This document shows positions 47,791 through 59,992 of a DNA stretch of 64,000 bases, piece after piece. How positions within the stretch are numbered: position 1 is the first letter of the stretch; every line of letters starts with the position of its first letter. The DNA is from Mesodorylaimus sp. YZB2_4 (taxonomy: Eukaryota; Nematoda; Enoplea; Dorylaimida; Dorylaimidae). The stretch spans positions 62,001-126,000 of the forward strand of contig JASANH010000389.1 of the NCBI GenBank assembly GCA_030248295.1. Reading direction: 5' to 3'. The notes beneath the pieces are model-generated. The model was not told where the DNA came from. It saw nothing but the letters and a program-made list of their open reading frames with translations, and did not search any database. The translations under genes were made by a program, and so were the position numbers.

Positions 47791-48621
47791 AACCAAGTAG
47801 AGTGCAGCAGCGACACCTGTCGGCGTACGCCCAGAACGGCGAAAAACGCCTAATGGTTAAACGTACCATATCTTACAAAAAATCCATAAAACCTGTAGTC
47901 TAATGTATCAGTAAAATGCCAAGATCTTAAACAATTCGAAATACTACGTGAAAAATCCCTTGGACTGCACGTGGAAGAAGTTTATCGTAAAAATGCTGGC
48001 GTCCGAAGTTATCCAAGGATGGGCATTTTGGAGACCCGTGCTGAGACGAAGTGCACTCTAGAATCTACTGTATGTAGGAATTCTGGAAAAAGTGATATTT
48101 AGATTCAGCCACTCGCATTTTGCAGAAAATTCTTGATTGCAAAGGGGGGACCATCGAAAAATGAAAATTTCGCTTCTTAAATTATTGAGATAAGGCTATC
48201 TGAGAAAGGCATGCCAGAAAGACAAGAAAGTCAAGTGACTTGGCTGGAAAAGCTATAAAATGCCTAATTTCACCCAGCGAATTCATTCGTAGCCCAAGCG
48301 CGAGGAAAAGTCTGCGACCAGAAAATTCTCAGAAATTTTTTGAGGCTGGGAATAATTATGTTTTCTTACTGAACCTGATTTTATTTTCAGGTGACGCTAA
48401 GCTCACGGCTTTGATAAAGTAGTTTAAGCTACAGAATGGCATGGAACGACCAAGTTCAGCGATAATGTTCTCCGCGGAGCACATGTCAAAGTTAACGCAG
48501 AACGCGCATCCGACATAGCCCCAGATTATGGTAATGCCTTCATTTATGAACACACTTTATTGCAACAATGTTATAAAGGCGATACTTGACATGAATTCTA
48601 GTCACTTTTATCAATGCTGTG
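47791..48621. other. 3' flank of sugar transporter; nothing recognised
   Basis: No coding region supported. Confidence 0.4.
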
Positions 48622-51095
48622 TCAACAACTAGAACGGGCGCAGGAAGAAAGAAATTTTGGCGCATTTTGTTCAAGCTCGTTGGATATGTCTCTATATTCA
48701 CGGCCTTTCGTTTCTGGCGCGCAGAAGTAAATAAATGTTCCAAATATCAATAAAAATGAAAGGTACAAAAGGAAGGAAAATTCGTTTACCGCGTCCTAAA
48801 AAAATTAAGTTACAGTGACTGGAACGCAAGCTTCGACTCCCCTCACACCCTGCATAGCCCTGGCATACTCAGTTGCGTCCATGCTTACTTTCCAAGGTAA
48901 GAAAGATACGCCAATTAGAAAATTGGCGAACCAATTCATTAATACAGCCACTGTATTCGCTTTTCCACGCGCAGAATGCTCAAAAAGCTCGCTGACGAAG
49001 AACCATGGAATATTGCCTGAACAGGGGTGCACTTTTACGCTTTCTTTCCTTGATGTCAACGTTGCTTTTGCTCTTCAGTAACACATACCTGGACCAATAG
49101 CAAAGAAAACTACGAAAATGTATACCAGCGCGATGGAAGCGTAAGCAGCGGCAGATTGGTTTCCAGTTTTAGTCGCCTTAAATTGAGAAGAGGAAGAAAA
49201 GAAATAATGCCACATCTATTGATCATAAGGCCATATAAGCTTACCAAGACATGCAACGTTATAACAAGGCAGATACTCATAACCGACATTCCAGCCATGC
49301 CCACCAACATTAGTACGCGACGACCAAATCGCTCGACAGTTGCCGTAGAAATTAGACTTATAATCACCATTGTCACTCCGATACCCAAAGTTGCCCCAGC
49401 GGCCATATCTTGGCTCATTTTCGCACCATCGCGAAAAATAATTGTTGAATAGTACAGAGCCTGAAGACGAAGGCTTGTAGACTGATGTATGCTCACATCC
49501 TGATCTGACTGCTGGGATGGTATTTGAGGAGAGAGCAAGGTATTGCAACTCCTTCTCTGATATACCCTTCTGGGGACTGACTGAAATAATAGGACTCTAC
49601 AGTATCATATACGTAGACCCTTTTATCTGGACTTGAAACTCTGAAGTGTCCCCTCGAGTTGTCAATCAATACCTACAGGAAGTGCCACACAGATGGAGAC
49701 GTACATTATTTCATTTAGGTCACCTAATGCCTTACATCAAAAGATCAGGGCAAGTAAGGCCCTTGTCGATTTACAGCCAAGTTTATAAATGCACTTACCA
49801 CGACAATGCCGGAGCATTGCTGAGATAGCATCATGACAACAGCTATGATCAACCCCCACAGGAGGGCGGGTTTCCTGAACATATCCGCAAATGACACTTG
49901 TGGCGCGGTGTTGATCTTCTGCGCTTCTTCCAACATGGCTTTCATTTCTTCAGTAACATCACTCGTTTGGCGCAGGCGGGTCAAAGCTAGAAACGACCAC
50001 ACGTTTAGCACAGCTCAATAGTTAAGCCAGGAGCTTGGTCTAAACCAAAAGATCATTCACCAGCAGCAGCTTCTTCCTCTTTCTGCCTTATCAAAAGTAA
50101 ATATTTCGGACTCTCAGGACAGAACGGTAGTGTCGCCAGTTGCCATACTGCTGGCAATGCAGTCAGTCCTAAAACCACGCACCATTTTTGCTGTGTCTTT
50201 GCTTCACAAAACCCTGACGTTACCTAAAAGAACCGGCCACAATGCTGCTGTTCCAAGAAGCTGTGGCAAGCCGAGTATTTGCGAGGTAAGGATAGCAGTG
50301 ACGACCACCAATTGGTTGACACTACCCAACATCCCACGGAGATGTAAGGGGGCGATTTCTGTCAGGTACATTGGCGCTAATCCAGTGTTCAAGCCTGAAA
50401 GGTGCTGTTGCATCATCGCTTTGCACTTTTCCTGCACAATGGCTCCCTGAATGGAGTAGACGCCGAATCAGTCGACTTTGCATCCACATACAGAGGCGTC
50501 AAACAAGCACTGAACAATATATAGCTAGGCTTATCTCGTCTTACACGCTCCGTCTCAACGCGCCTTACGTAGTTCGACTCGAAAGCTACTTTCCTAAACC
50601 TACCGCAGTTAAATCCGATTAAAAACCGTCCTACAATCAACAGTGCGAATACATTTGTCGACTTGCTTATGCCCATCAAAACGGCCGCAACGATGGCTAT
50701 ACAATTGTTCAACAACATGGCACCTTTCCTGAAACAAATCCAACATTATCCACCCTTTGACTCAACAAATGAGACACTCGCCTGCCGAATCGGTCAGCCG
50801 CAAATCCGCATAGGACACCACCAAACATGCCTCCAATGGCGAATACAGCCACAATCCAAGACCATATTTCGTTGACTTGAGGTTGGCTAATTGTTCTTCC
50901 GTATAAACTTGGATAAGACTCATTTTGAATCCATGCTTGGATGAACTAAAAAACCATTCCAGGGTTTCACACTTGAAATGGAGGTGGTTAGAATCTTACT
51001 TCTGCAGGAGAATTGATGACACCAGTATTATACCCAAATAAGAACGAAGATCCACCAGCTGCTGCAGAAACGGCGAAAATTAGAGCAGAATTCAT
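48622..51095 (-). CDS. GLUT-type facilitative sugar transporter (MFS)
   Basis: Ten exons join in frame to 485 aa: 51095-51000, 50945-50782, 50728-50604, 50394-50224, 50168-50061, 49986-49799, 49460-49245, 49176-49089, 49016-48889, 48795-48622. The length is normal for class I-like GLUTs. Signature motifs: [11 protein letters not shown] after the first membrane segment, [60 protein letters not shown], the LSQQCSGI helix, [37 protein letters not shown] and the terminal PETKG. Members move hexoses or related solutes across the plasma membrane without energy input. The intron between exons 2 and 3 has an AG|GCGAGT donor, a probable GC-AG intron; the nearby GT at 50777 would break the FGRKG frame. 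The substrate cannot be told. The canonical QQxSGIN is QQCSGIV here, which may affect specificity. Confidence 0.92.
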
Positions 51096-51855
51096 TTGAA
51101 GGCTGCAAAGGAATCCAAAAAAACGCAAGATTCTCTCGAAGATTTAAAAACTCACCAAGTCTCCCTCATTTTACCTGTTATCACCTAATTTGACGGAGCT
51201 ACTGCGTCAGAATTTCTTCGGGCATTTCACGATTACGATAAGAGCTAGACGTAGTGTGATAAGCGTTTGAGAATGAAAAACGGTGTAGTATAGCTGGTTA
51301 GGCGGCATCGGTGTGTACTAGGGCACGAACGTAGGCCAGGTATGGATGCGCGTGGAGTACTTACTCGTACACGACCATTCTTCTCGCAACTGGTTCTGAC
51401 AGCTCGAGCCAATGCGAAGTTGACAAACGGATAAAGGTGAACGGGACTGGGCGTCTAGAATTCTAGAACTGTTTTATATGCCAGGCGATTCATTTGTGTG
51501 CACAGCAGGCAACAAAACCATTGAAATAGGCGCAGTTTTGGCGAAAAACACTTGAATTTCTAGCTGCGATTTCTGTTGGCTGATTAGGCATAGAGACTAG
51601 GTGCAGATTGAAGGGAAATGAGTAACTGGTTCGATTTTACGTCACAGGAATGATACGGTGTTTGGTGAGGAACGAGACAGGTTCTTTGGGGCAGGTTGAC
51701 AGAGCGGGTTGTCAAGTGGTGGTGCAGGCAGCGGTCTCATCTCAAATGGTGTAGATCACAAATACACAGTTGGTTATACTGGCTTTACTACAATCTACTT
51801 TCACATTACTACTCACTACCGATCATAAGCATGCAAGTCATTTCAGCAAAAAAGA
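51096..51855. other. Intergenic between transporter and collagen
   Basis: About 760 bp with no gene. It should hold the transporter promoter and the collagen 3' UTR, but no clear signals were identified. Confidence 0.4.
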
Positions 51856-52892
51856 TTAGGCCTTAGCCGCCTTCAACTTCTTGGCCCTGTTTCGGCGAGG
51901 GCAAGGGCAGTATTGAGCATCCTTGCCTGGGCCACCCGCATTGCCTCGTGGACCTGGTGCTCCGTTCTCACCATCTCTTCCCGCAATTCCTCGAACTCCT
52001 GGTGAACCAGCTGGACCCTCCTTGCCAGGAACACCATCGCGTCCCTTATCACCGTCCTTGCCGGGTGCGCCTCTGTAAGAGATAGAATAAGGGTGATGTA
52101 CAGTATGTAAGGAAGGTTATTTAATGCACTTACGGATCCCCGACAGGGCCGCGTGGACCAGGTTCGCCCTTATTTCCACCTTCAGCATCGGCTCCTGGAC
52201 CGCCTTTCTCGCCTGGTCGACCAGCTTTGCCTGGCTCGCCCGCTGGTCCATCGGGACCAGCAGGTCCGAGCGGTCCGGGATTGCCAGGATTGCCGTTTGG
52301 ACCAGTGTAACCCTTGGCACCTTGAGCCCCCACAATACCTTCTCTTCCTGGATCGCCTTTTGGTCCAGGCTCACATTTGCGGCAAGTTCCATAAGTGACT
52401 GGATGAACTTCGATCAAAACACCTGCCGGGCCTGGCTCGCCTTTGGGGCCGTTTGGTGGGGGTGAAATGCCGTCAGCTCCAGGCTCTCCTGGTGGGCCAG
52501 GTGGACCCGGTGGGCATGGATTATCTGAAAATGAACAGCATTTTCGTGAATCCGCACTGGTTAAAAACCTGTCCAAACTTACCGTCATAGCAGTGGCAGT
52601 GCCCTGGTTTTTCAACCTGGCTTCCCGCTCCACCTTGTCCTGCAGGTTTCTGCCCTTGAGTGAGGGCCACACGGGCCACACGTTGTTTAGCCACCTTGCC
52701 AGCCTTGACAGCTACGATTTTTTGCCAGGTGTCGTCGGTGACCATCTTAAATTCGCTCATGCCTTCAGCCAAATCGTACTTGATACTTGAGCCTTTCTGG
52801 AACAGCATCGGCAAGGTCACACAAATAGCCAGCAGGGCCGTTAAACTCAAAGTGACGGCTGCAGCGGCCAACACATCAGTCGAAGTAGGCAT
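51856..52892 (-). CDS. Nematode-type cuticle collagen
   Basis: Three exons (52892-52583, 52524-52134, 52072-51856) give 305 aa, the usual size of nematode cuticle collagens. The N-terminus has one hydrophobic segment ([19 protein letters not shown]), then a conserved-looking [11 protein letters not shown] region as in the nematode cuticle collagen N-terminal domain. Gly-X-Y blocks follow ([13 protein letters not shown] onward), interrupted by Cys-bearing breaks (CHCYD, CRKCEPG, YCPCPRR). The protein ends with a basic tail KKLKAAKA. Such chains trimerise, are secreted by hypodermis and are cross-linked in the cuticle. Start 52892 (MPTSTDVLA) is preceded by a TATATAAG box. There is no obvious RxxR cleavage site close after the hydrophobic segment; KQRVAR may serve. 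Confidence 0.93.
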
Positions 52893-52949
52893 TTTGACTT
52901 GATTCGTTTTCTGGGAAAATGAACTGATACCTTCATCTCCAAGACCATT

Positions 52950-52962
52950 CCTTATATAGGCA
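52950..52962 (-). promoter_or_regulatory. TATA box of the collagen gene
   Basis: CCTATATAAGGAATG on the minus strand lies about 60 bp upstream of the collagen ATG at 52892, a spacing that fits a TATA-driven start with a short 5' UTR. Confidence 0.6.
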
Positions 52963-53331
52963 GGGACCGCCACACTCGTGATGCAACCAGTCACGGTTGG
53001 GTAAGATCAACAAAAGGCATCGGACAAGAATATCCGGTTTATTGGGGGGACAATACTTGATGGACGAAGGCCGACAAGAGCGATTACAACCAGTTTTATG
53101 ACAGCGCCAACCAAAACACGCGTGACGAATATGGGGCGTTTATACTTATTTCGTAAGTGGAAGGTTGGACCACCTCGAAAGAATGTCGTAAAGAACGCAC
53201 GACTAGGCAAATTAGGGCATGAAAAACGGGGAATCATGAAAACAACGAGTGAATCGGGATGGTTTACTCGATTCGGCCTGTCCAACGAACTGAAACGCGG
53301 TCAAGACCATGTGATCCTAATGGACAATAAG

Positions 53332-54023
53332 GAGGGTCTTAGGCATAGGACTGTTGTGCAGTGGAGTCCAGTACTGTGCATGACACCGTTGCTCCAAGCT
53401 CGGATATTGCCGTTATACACAGTTTTTGCGCACAGTCAAAGTTGGCACAGAACTTATGCCGCACCCTGTAGATATGATAATCTTTGTTGGAGCATTTACG
53501 CAATAAATACGAGCACAGGCGCGCCCATTTTGTGCGTGAGGATCATCCTGTTGCGCCATATTTTTGGGCGTGGTTACGGAGGACAAGAAGCTTTGTACCT
53601 TGCGCTGCCTGCTTAATTTTTTCATGCCTGAGTCAAAAGATGCAGCAGAATCTTTTCCAGTCCTTATTATTGGTGGATATGCCATTTATAGCTATAATAA
53701 GTGATTGGGATGAGATAATACAGATACAGATACAGATACAGATTTATAGCTTACGAGAGCGTCAAATTCAAGTTACCGCGAGCATGAGCTCGCTTTCGTG
53801 GGTGGACAGATTGTATACATGACATATGCAAATCCAACTAGTTGGGAGGTGTATAAGGGAGTGTTTGCCCTCTTGGTTGGTGAGTGTGTGCCGTGTCACC
53901 TCGGGTGCGGGTGATAGTAAACTCTGTGCGCTCACTGTCCAAACAGTAGATTGACCAGTGATTATGCACAAAGCTAAAAACCCAGAGCACCCAACCCACA
54001 ACAGTCCTATGCCTAAGACCCTC
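53332..54023. mobile_element. Element with perfect 27-bp terminal inverted repeats
   Basis: GAGGGTCTTAGGCATAGGAC... at 53332-53358 is exactly inverted at 53997-54023. The 692-bp span shows no transposase and no obvious target duplication. A GATACA microsatellite lies inside at about 53718-53743. Confidence 0.6.
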
Positions 54024-55256
54024 GTTGCGACTCCGTGCTAAGGGTCGATTCCAACCGGCTTTAATCTAGGTCTATAAAAAGGCACATAAAAACTGAGGGG
54101 ATTTACGATAGCCCAATAAAAGATACAAAGGTTCGACATATCTTTTTTTGACAACTCTAAAATTGTAATAAAAAAGTATGTTCACCACTGATATAAATGG
54201 TGACAGCAATGCATCGCATCGGTTTTCATACCAGCCTCTTTCGCCACCAGTCTCTCAAACAATGGAATACAAAAAACCTGGCACAAACCCTGACTTCTGG
54301 TCTGCGCCTAATCTTAGGCTTAAAAAACCAAGCTGCATCTCTTTGTGCGTTATCCGACCAACTCTCATAAATAGCAAAACTGCCTCCAGCCTTCTGGTCT
54401 CTGCGCCAACTGACTAACGTCAGCTCAAATTTGTTCTAATTTTCTCCTTTGCCAATTCCGAGCAACTTCCATTCTATTTTATTGCTCGGCAAATGACACT
54501 TCGGGGAAATTTACGAAATTGATTTTACCGACTAATCTTTCATAACGATCAGAAAGCCGGCTAAAAAAGTAAATCGCCTTTACTTTTCGTGCTCTCTAGG
54601 TGTCGGAATTCGCTGCTTCTCAAAAGCTCGAAACGATGTGACACGTTTTTTTGATTCGGCCAATGCTCATCGTGGCGCCTGGCAATGTGGCTAACTTTAG
54701 CTACTGTTACGATGAAGCAGTGTCTGCTATGATTGCTACCAGCGTCAGTCATGTCGAAGCAGTTTTGTGGAAACAGACCTGTGAAAAGCTTCTTGTCCAT
54801 ATTGCCTCTGACTGTGTGAATATCAGCTATAGATCGCGAGAATCCGAAAATTGGCGAAACATTATTTTGAAAGCATTCTGATATCAGAAAAATTTCCATA
54901 ACGAACTCTATTAATTTTCTTTTGGCAGATTCAGCAATTTTATCTTTCGATTTAGACAAACGGAAGAAAACCTCAAAAACGCAACCAATTCACGTGCAAG
55001 TCACGTGAAGATATCCACAAGAACCCATTCTAAACCAGAATACCTATCATAGTCGAGACGAATAACTGTGCCTGCGGGATTTGGAGACTGCCCAAGATGG
55101 GCTTATTGCGGTAATTGCTTGGCTGTAGAACACATACTTCGTCTCGACCATCCTCTGCTCGGGCCTCCACTCATCGCGTGACGTATTCGTATGTGCCATA
55201 AGGCCTCATACTCCTCGTTCCTGAACCAGTCTGGTGCCAAGCTGTCAAGCTTTAAA
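54024..55256. other. Upstream region of channel gene D; nothing recognised
   Basis: About 1.2 kb with only short open stretches. No exon, RNA or promoter motif could be supported. Confidence 0.4.
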
Positions 55257-57930
55257 ATGAATGGAACCGATCACGATAAAATACTTCAAATATTTTTACA
55301 GCGTTTCGATAAAATCGAAGCGCGAATTTATTCAATGGAAGAACACCTGAGACCGTTTGGTCTACAACCAACATTGACCAGAGGTATGCCGTGTCAAGTG
55401 TGGCAGAAGCAGTGTGACAGGGTTTCTGTTTAGGCAGACTAGTGCACGAGCTTGCGGACAACGTGTCTTCCTTGGTCGGATTGAGAGAAGCAATCACCTG
55501 GCGTCGAAGGTCAATCAAGTACACTTGGGCCACGTTATTGTGTCTGGGCCTCGTAGCTACCACATATTATATTTATAATACAACGAAGGAATATCTGGCC
55601 AATCCGACCGCCACAAATGTGAGTTATATCTGGAATATTTGTTTGGCTGTGCGTAAAGTGTGTATACCAGCCCGAGAGGGCGAACCCAATTCGGACCCAG
55701 GAGACGCTACAGGGCAATGGTATGTTGGAATCGCGAGTAATTTTGTCGTTTCAGTGTCTACAGTACAGGAAACATGGACTAGCCCCGTGACGCTTTCTTG
55801 CTGTTTCACTTCCGCCAAAGACGAGGTATCGAGGGTGGGTCTTTATAGCTACAGAAAAATGTGTAATCCTGACTAGCACGTAACGCTTTTGTCTCAAAGG
55901 ACATGGAAAATGGGTTCCATAAAACCCAAGTGTAAATGCTAAAAAGCTGTTTGTACCATTGAACGAGCTAGTCTTAAAACGAAATGGCAACTAGTTGGAA
56001 CGGGATGATCACCCAGACGCATATAAAACTAGCGCGAAAGCGGAAGTCATCCAGACAACAGTCAAACTGATGAACTGGGTAAAAACTGATGCGAATTCTC
56101 TCGCTGGAGGTGATGTCGGTCTGATTAGCTTGAATGCTTTGACACTTGTGAATAGACCTAGTAGTTGGCATACAAAACGCGGCATACAAACAACGTCGGA
56201 CTTTCGGCACCGGAGGTTTCTTTGATGAATTATATATTTGTATATATATCGATATTTATATTAATCGATATTAATCCCCCCTTTCCCGGGGGGACATTCC
56301 ACCTTACTATTGGGGAACTTTTGCACCCCCCCGTACTGGGAAAGGGGTTCAATCCATCGCCCCCATACTGGCGAACTCGGATACCGTCATCAGATCTTCG
56401 ATGACTGCTATCCTACCCGTGCTCAGTTAGTCGAGCCGGGCTAAACTCTGACACCTCTTATCGATTTATATTCGAAAAAGAGCGCCGCCACACATGGTAT
56501 AATCGACCATGCATGAATGGAACCCAAATTCGAAACCCTGCTGATATTTAGCCACTCAACTACTTCTAGCCGGAGCTGATTTCGTAGCTTCTTGTGTTTC
56601 CAGTTGCGCCCCGAGGAGGCAATCAGCGAGGGACATGCTGAACTCGAAAAGTTTCACCAGCCCAAGTTTCAGCTTTACAAAAGTTTTGTTTTAGGTGGAG
56701 TTGCAACGAAAGGCTGAGTATGAGTATCCTTCGCTGGTACTGTGCCCCGGCGCCTGGGTCGATACTGATAAGGCACTGTTCAAAGGTCTGTCACTGGATG
56801 CCCTCAAGTATTCCCTGGCATATCTGGACAACTACGCAGTGGACGACACAGTCAATATCAGCGAGGCCCGTGCCCAGTTTTACCGATTCTATGACACAAA
56901 TAACTACACCTGTCTTCTCGAATACTACCGTGATATGGCCATTGACCTGACACCAGCCAATTCAATCCTTGCTTTCGCCATGAGCGCTTCATCCTCGTAC
57001 CTGTGCACTGGCTGCGTCGATGTTTCGCCAGTCGAAAAAGTCATCGTGGAAGATTCGCTGTGTTACGCATTTTCGTTGAAAGCAGCTGACGCAAAGCACT
57101 TTCGAACTTGGTCTACAGCCCCTGAAGTATACATAAAAATACAGGATTTGACACGTGGCGTAGTCAAGGTGTCTCCGAATTGGAAGGCTTATTTAATGGG
57201 CGATAAACATTTGACGCAGCCTAATTTCCCGTCCATAACTGTGGAGCCTTTTTCAGTCACTACCCTAAAAACCAGCGCCCAGAGATTCGTCACGTTGGGT
57301 GTAAACGGTTTGCAATGCTTGGAATCACGTCTCGTAGAGGCTAATTATTCAGCCGAAAGATGCATTGTCAAATGCTTGCACAAAATATTCAACCAAGCAT
57401 TCAACTGCAGCGTTTTTACGTATTCTGCAAACGATGATTTCAGATCACATTTGCATTATTGCAACTATTTTGAAAATCTTCCTGGAACGAACAGAAATTT
57501 CTTAGATTTTTTTGCAGAAAATGAAACTGATCTGATCGGATCGAAAGAAGGCGAAAATTGTATTAAAATATGCCCTCACACTTGTGACAGAACTATTTAC
57601 ATATCAACATTCGATTCAAAATTTACAATAAATTTGGACACGTACAACATTACTGGCTTTGCCCGCAGCCGCAACATGTCATTCGTTGCGGTCAATTTGG
57701 ACAACACAGCCATATCACAAGGCGGCATTCTTACATTGACTGAAGTGAGCACCTTCTCATTCAGCACACTGGTTAGCAATGTTGGCGGCACGTTGGGCCT
57801 GTTCGTAGGCGGAACCATACTGACCATATTCCAGGTGGTGTTGTTCTTGGTCAACTATGCACTGGATATGAAGGAACAGAAGAGACGCAAAGAGAGACAG
57901 ACGGTTGGCCGCCACGCGTCAGTGATATAA
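55257..57930 (+). CDS. DEG/ENaC-family cation channel, normal size (gene D)
   Basis: Exons 55257-55383, 55434-55618 and 56695-57930 join to 515 aa. The N-terminus is an amphipathic cytosolic helix (ILQIFLQRFDKIEARIYSME), then membrane segment 1 (WATLLCLGLVATTYYIY) and the motif EYPSLVLCPG in place of the usual FPAVTIC. The Cys-rich ectodomain includes LCYAFSLKAA, CIVKCLHKIF, FNCSVFTYSA and CPHTCDRTIY, with many N-glycosylation sites. Membrane segment 2 is VGGTLGLFVGGTILTIFQVV, matching GGxLGLFxGxSxLxxxE. The pore motif is G-G-T (57808-57816) instead of G-x-S, and the terminal Glu is Gln. The family forms trimeric Na+-selective or acid/peptide-gated channels; ligand unknown. Intron 2 is about 1.1 kb. 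A close paralogue follows at 59993. Confidence 0.87.
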
Positions 57931-58780
57931 TGTACTGTGGTGTTTTCAAAGAAGACGCAAGCATGGCTGTACATTTAGTCAGACGTATGATCTTGTACAG
58001 AAAATCAATTTTTAGTCAGATTCACCAGTGTGGGTGCAGAACTTCAAAGGGACCACGCCCAGGGGTAGTAATCCATGGGGATATAAGTAAGTATTGAAGG
58101 TGCAATACACTGGCAGAAACAGCTGTAACCTAGCATAGCAGGCGGTGAAGAGAATGTCGGCGGGAAAAAGAAAGAAAGGCAAGGCTCGCGACTATACCTG
58201 CGGCTGAAACATCAACCTGAGGGACTGACGTTTTCCAACCAAGGGAGATCGGGTACTCTCTTCATGTGGCCATGGCCCACCAGGCGCCGTGGTTACACAG
58301 TAACAGCAGTCTCGACTATCGGCGTCAAAGCCAGGTAAGGCACCATAAGGCTAACGGGTATCACACTTCACCATGCAACCCGGAGAGGCTACCATGCAGA
58401 GTACTGTACAATATCATTATATGAATAGTGCTTGAGATAGTCAGGTGTGCGAAGTTGAATGAAGGCAGCTCAATTGAAATAACGCAAGCCGTTCGCAAAG
58501 AGTGCATCCTTGATAAGGTTTGAAATATCGTAGGGTCTAATGATCGGCACTATCCCGCCTGGCCCATGTAGCCGGTCACTGACTTCCGCCTGGCCGGCAA
58601 GTACATCAGTGACCTAAGGGCGATGGCCGACAGTTTCGCCTGGCCGAAAAAGGAATAGTACCAAATTAGTACCGCGCTCTGACGCTTGAGCAAGCTTTAG
58701 AGCACATTAATATCACATATTTGTCAAGAAACAAAAGCGAATAAATCAAATACGCGGAGGCCCCTACCCTAGGAAATTAG
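57931..58780. other. Spacer between the two tandem channels
   Basis: No gene recognised. CCTGGCC/GGCCGG-type short repeats appear near 58557-58652. Confidence 0.4.
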
Positions 58781-58782
58781 CG

Positions 58783-59095
58783 GCCGCGGTGGTGAAGTGA
58801 TTCGTCATGTCTCTCCGTATTGCTTGGGAACGAGTGGCTGGACTCGTCCGGGTTCGATCCCCGGTGATGGAGGTCGAAACCATAAACCCTCGACAGAAGC
58901 CAAACGAGGAGAGAGTCTCGGCTGTCGAACACGGACAGAGGTTACAACCCACCCGCCATTGTCCGAGGAAGCCGGTGTGCAGGTCCAGGATGCCCTCGCG
59001 TGGAGGTGCATAGGGGCAACTCGCTTAGGCGCGCAGTCTTGCTTAGAAGTTTTGGCTGCTGGCTGGCTTTAGGCAAAAAGGGGCTTCGGCCCCAC
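58783..59095 (+). repeat. tRNA-derived SINE (second family)
   Basis: The head has TGGTGAAGTGATTCG (box A-like) and CCGGGTTCGATCCCCGG at 58848-58864, a perfect 5-bp T-arm with box B. About 230 bp of unrelated body follows, including GAGGAAGCCGG, and a tail GGGGCTTCGGCCCC then T/A-rich. Parts of the body recur at about 39740-39790 and 63480-63650, so this is a dispersed family and not a tRNA gene. Confidence 0.65.
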
Positions 59096-59992
59096 AAATA
59101 TTTTTCGTAAAAAACTATTCTAGAAGACTGACGACATACAGTGGCTCAAAAAAGCATTAGCCTTCATCAATAACGGCATCATGCCTTCTTTGATCGGTAT
59201 CATATCGTGGCCTAAAGAATATGCGCTTTGCACCAGCATATCAGCAAATCAGCATTGATTCTGACATATTGCCGTCTCGAGGTCGAGCCAACTCTCCTCG
59301 CTGATGAATGATCAAATCTGACCAGGTGAAGCATTGTCATGTATACTGTTGCGGCTAATGTGAGAAACTGTGCAGTTTCTGTAAATCGTTAATTTGCTTT
59401 CATGGCTAGCCTTCAGGAAGGTTGGTTATACGAGGACCAGGTAGACTAACACACTCGGCCAGGAGATGCACAATCTAATAATCGAGTTAAAATAGCTTTT
59501 GACTCCTTTACATGGCAACTGAACATTAGGTCATGTTGCTTCTCATACTGTAACTGTACGAATACTATAACTGTTCATATTGCTTTTTTGAATCCATTTT
59601 GCCGTTCTTCGCAGCCTGCACTCTGACTTCTTGGTACCGATGCGTCACCCATCGCCTCCGTCTTATCCAACTCCTTCCCACAATAACATCAAATCATGTG
59701 TTTCTCTCGATGAGGCGTAGATCAAAGCAACATAAACTTATATCCTCTTTCTCATATATGTTACAGTGAAAACAGGAAAGTGAGAATGACACATTCTTTT
59801 CCCTCCCCGCCGCTACTGCCTCCGGGCTATTAGGCACACAGACGTAGAACTAAATAAACGAGATGCCGATACTAAAAATGTGATATATACACCCGTAGAT
59901 TCGGAAAGTTTCGGTCTGAGTTCTACTTTTCTTCATCGTACATACTGTTGACAGTGCGCGTTGAACTTTTATTCGGTTTATCCGCTGAGGGA
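59096..59992. other. Upstream region of channel gene E; nothing recognised
   Basis: About 900 bp; no exon or RNA gene supportable. Confidence 0.4.

Noticed and set aside
53098-53616. Plus-strand open frame of 172 codons
   Set aside because: No recognisable domain, spans the left end of a 27-bp inverted-repeat element, composition unremarkable.
58783-58870. Functional tRNA gene
   Set aside because: The T-arm is perfect, but no matching acceptor stem was found and the body and tail recur elsewhere as a SINE.
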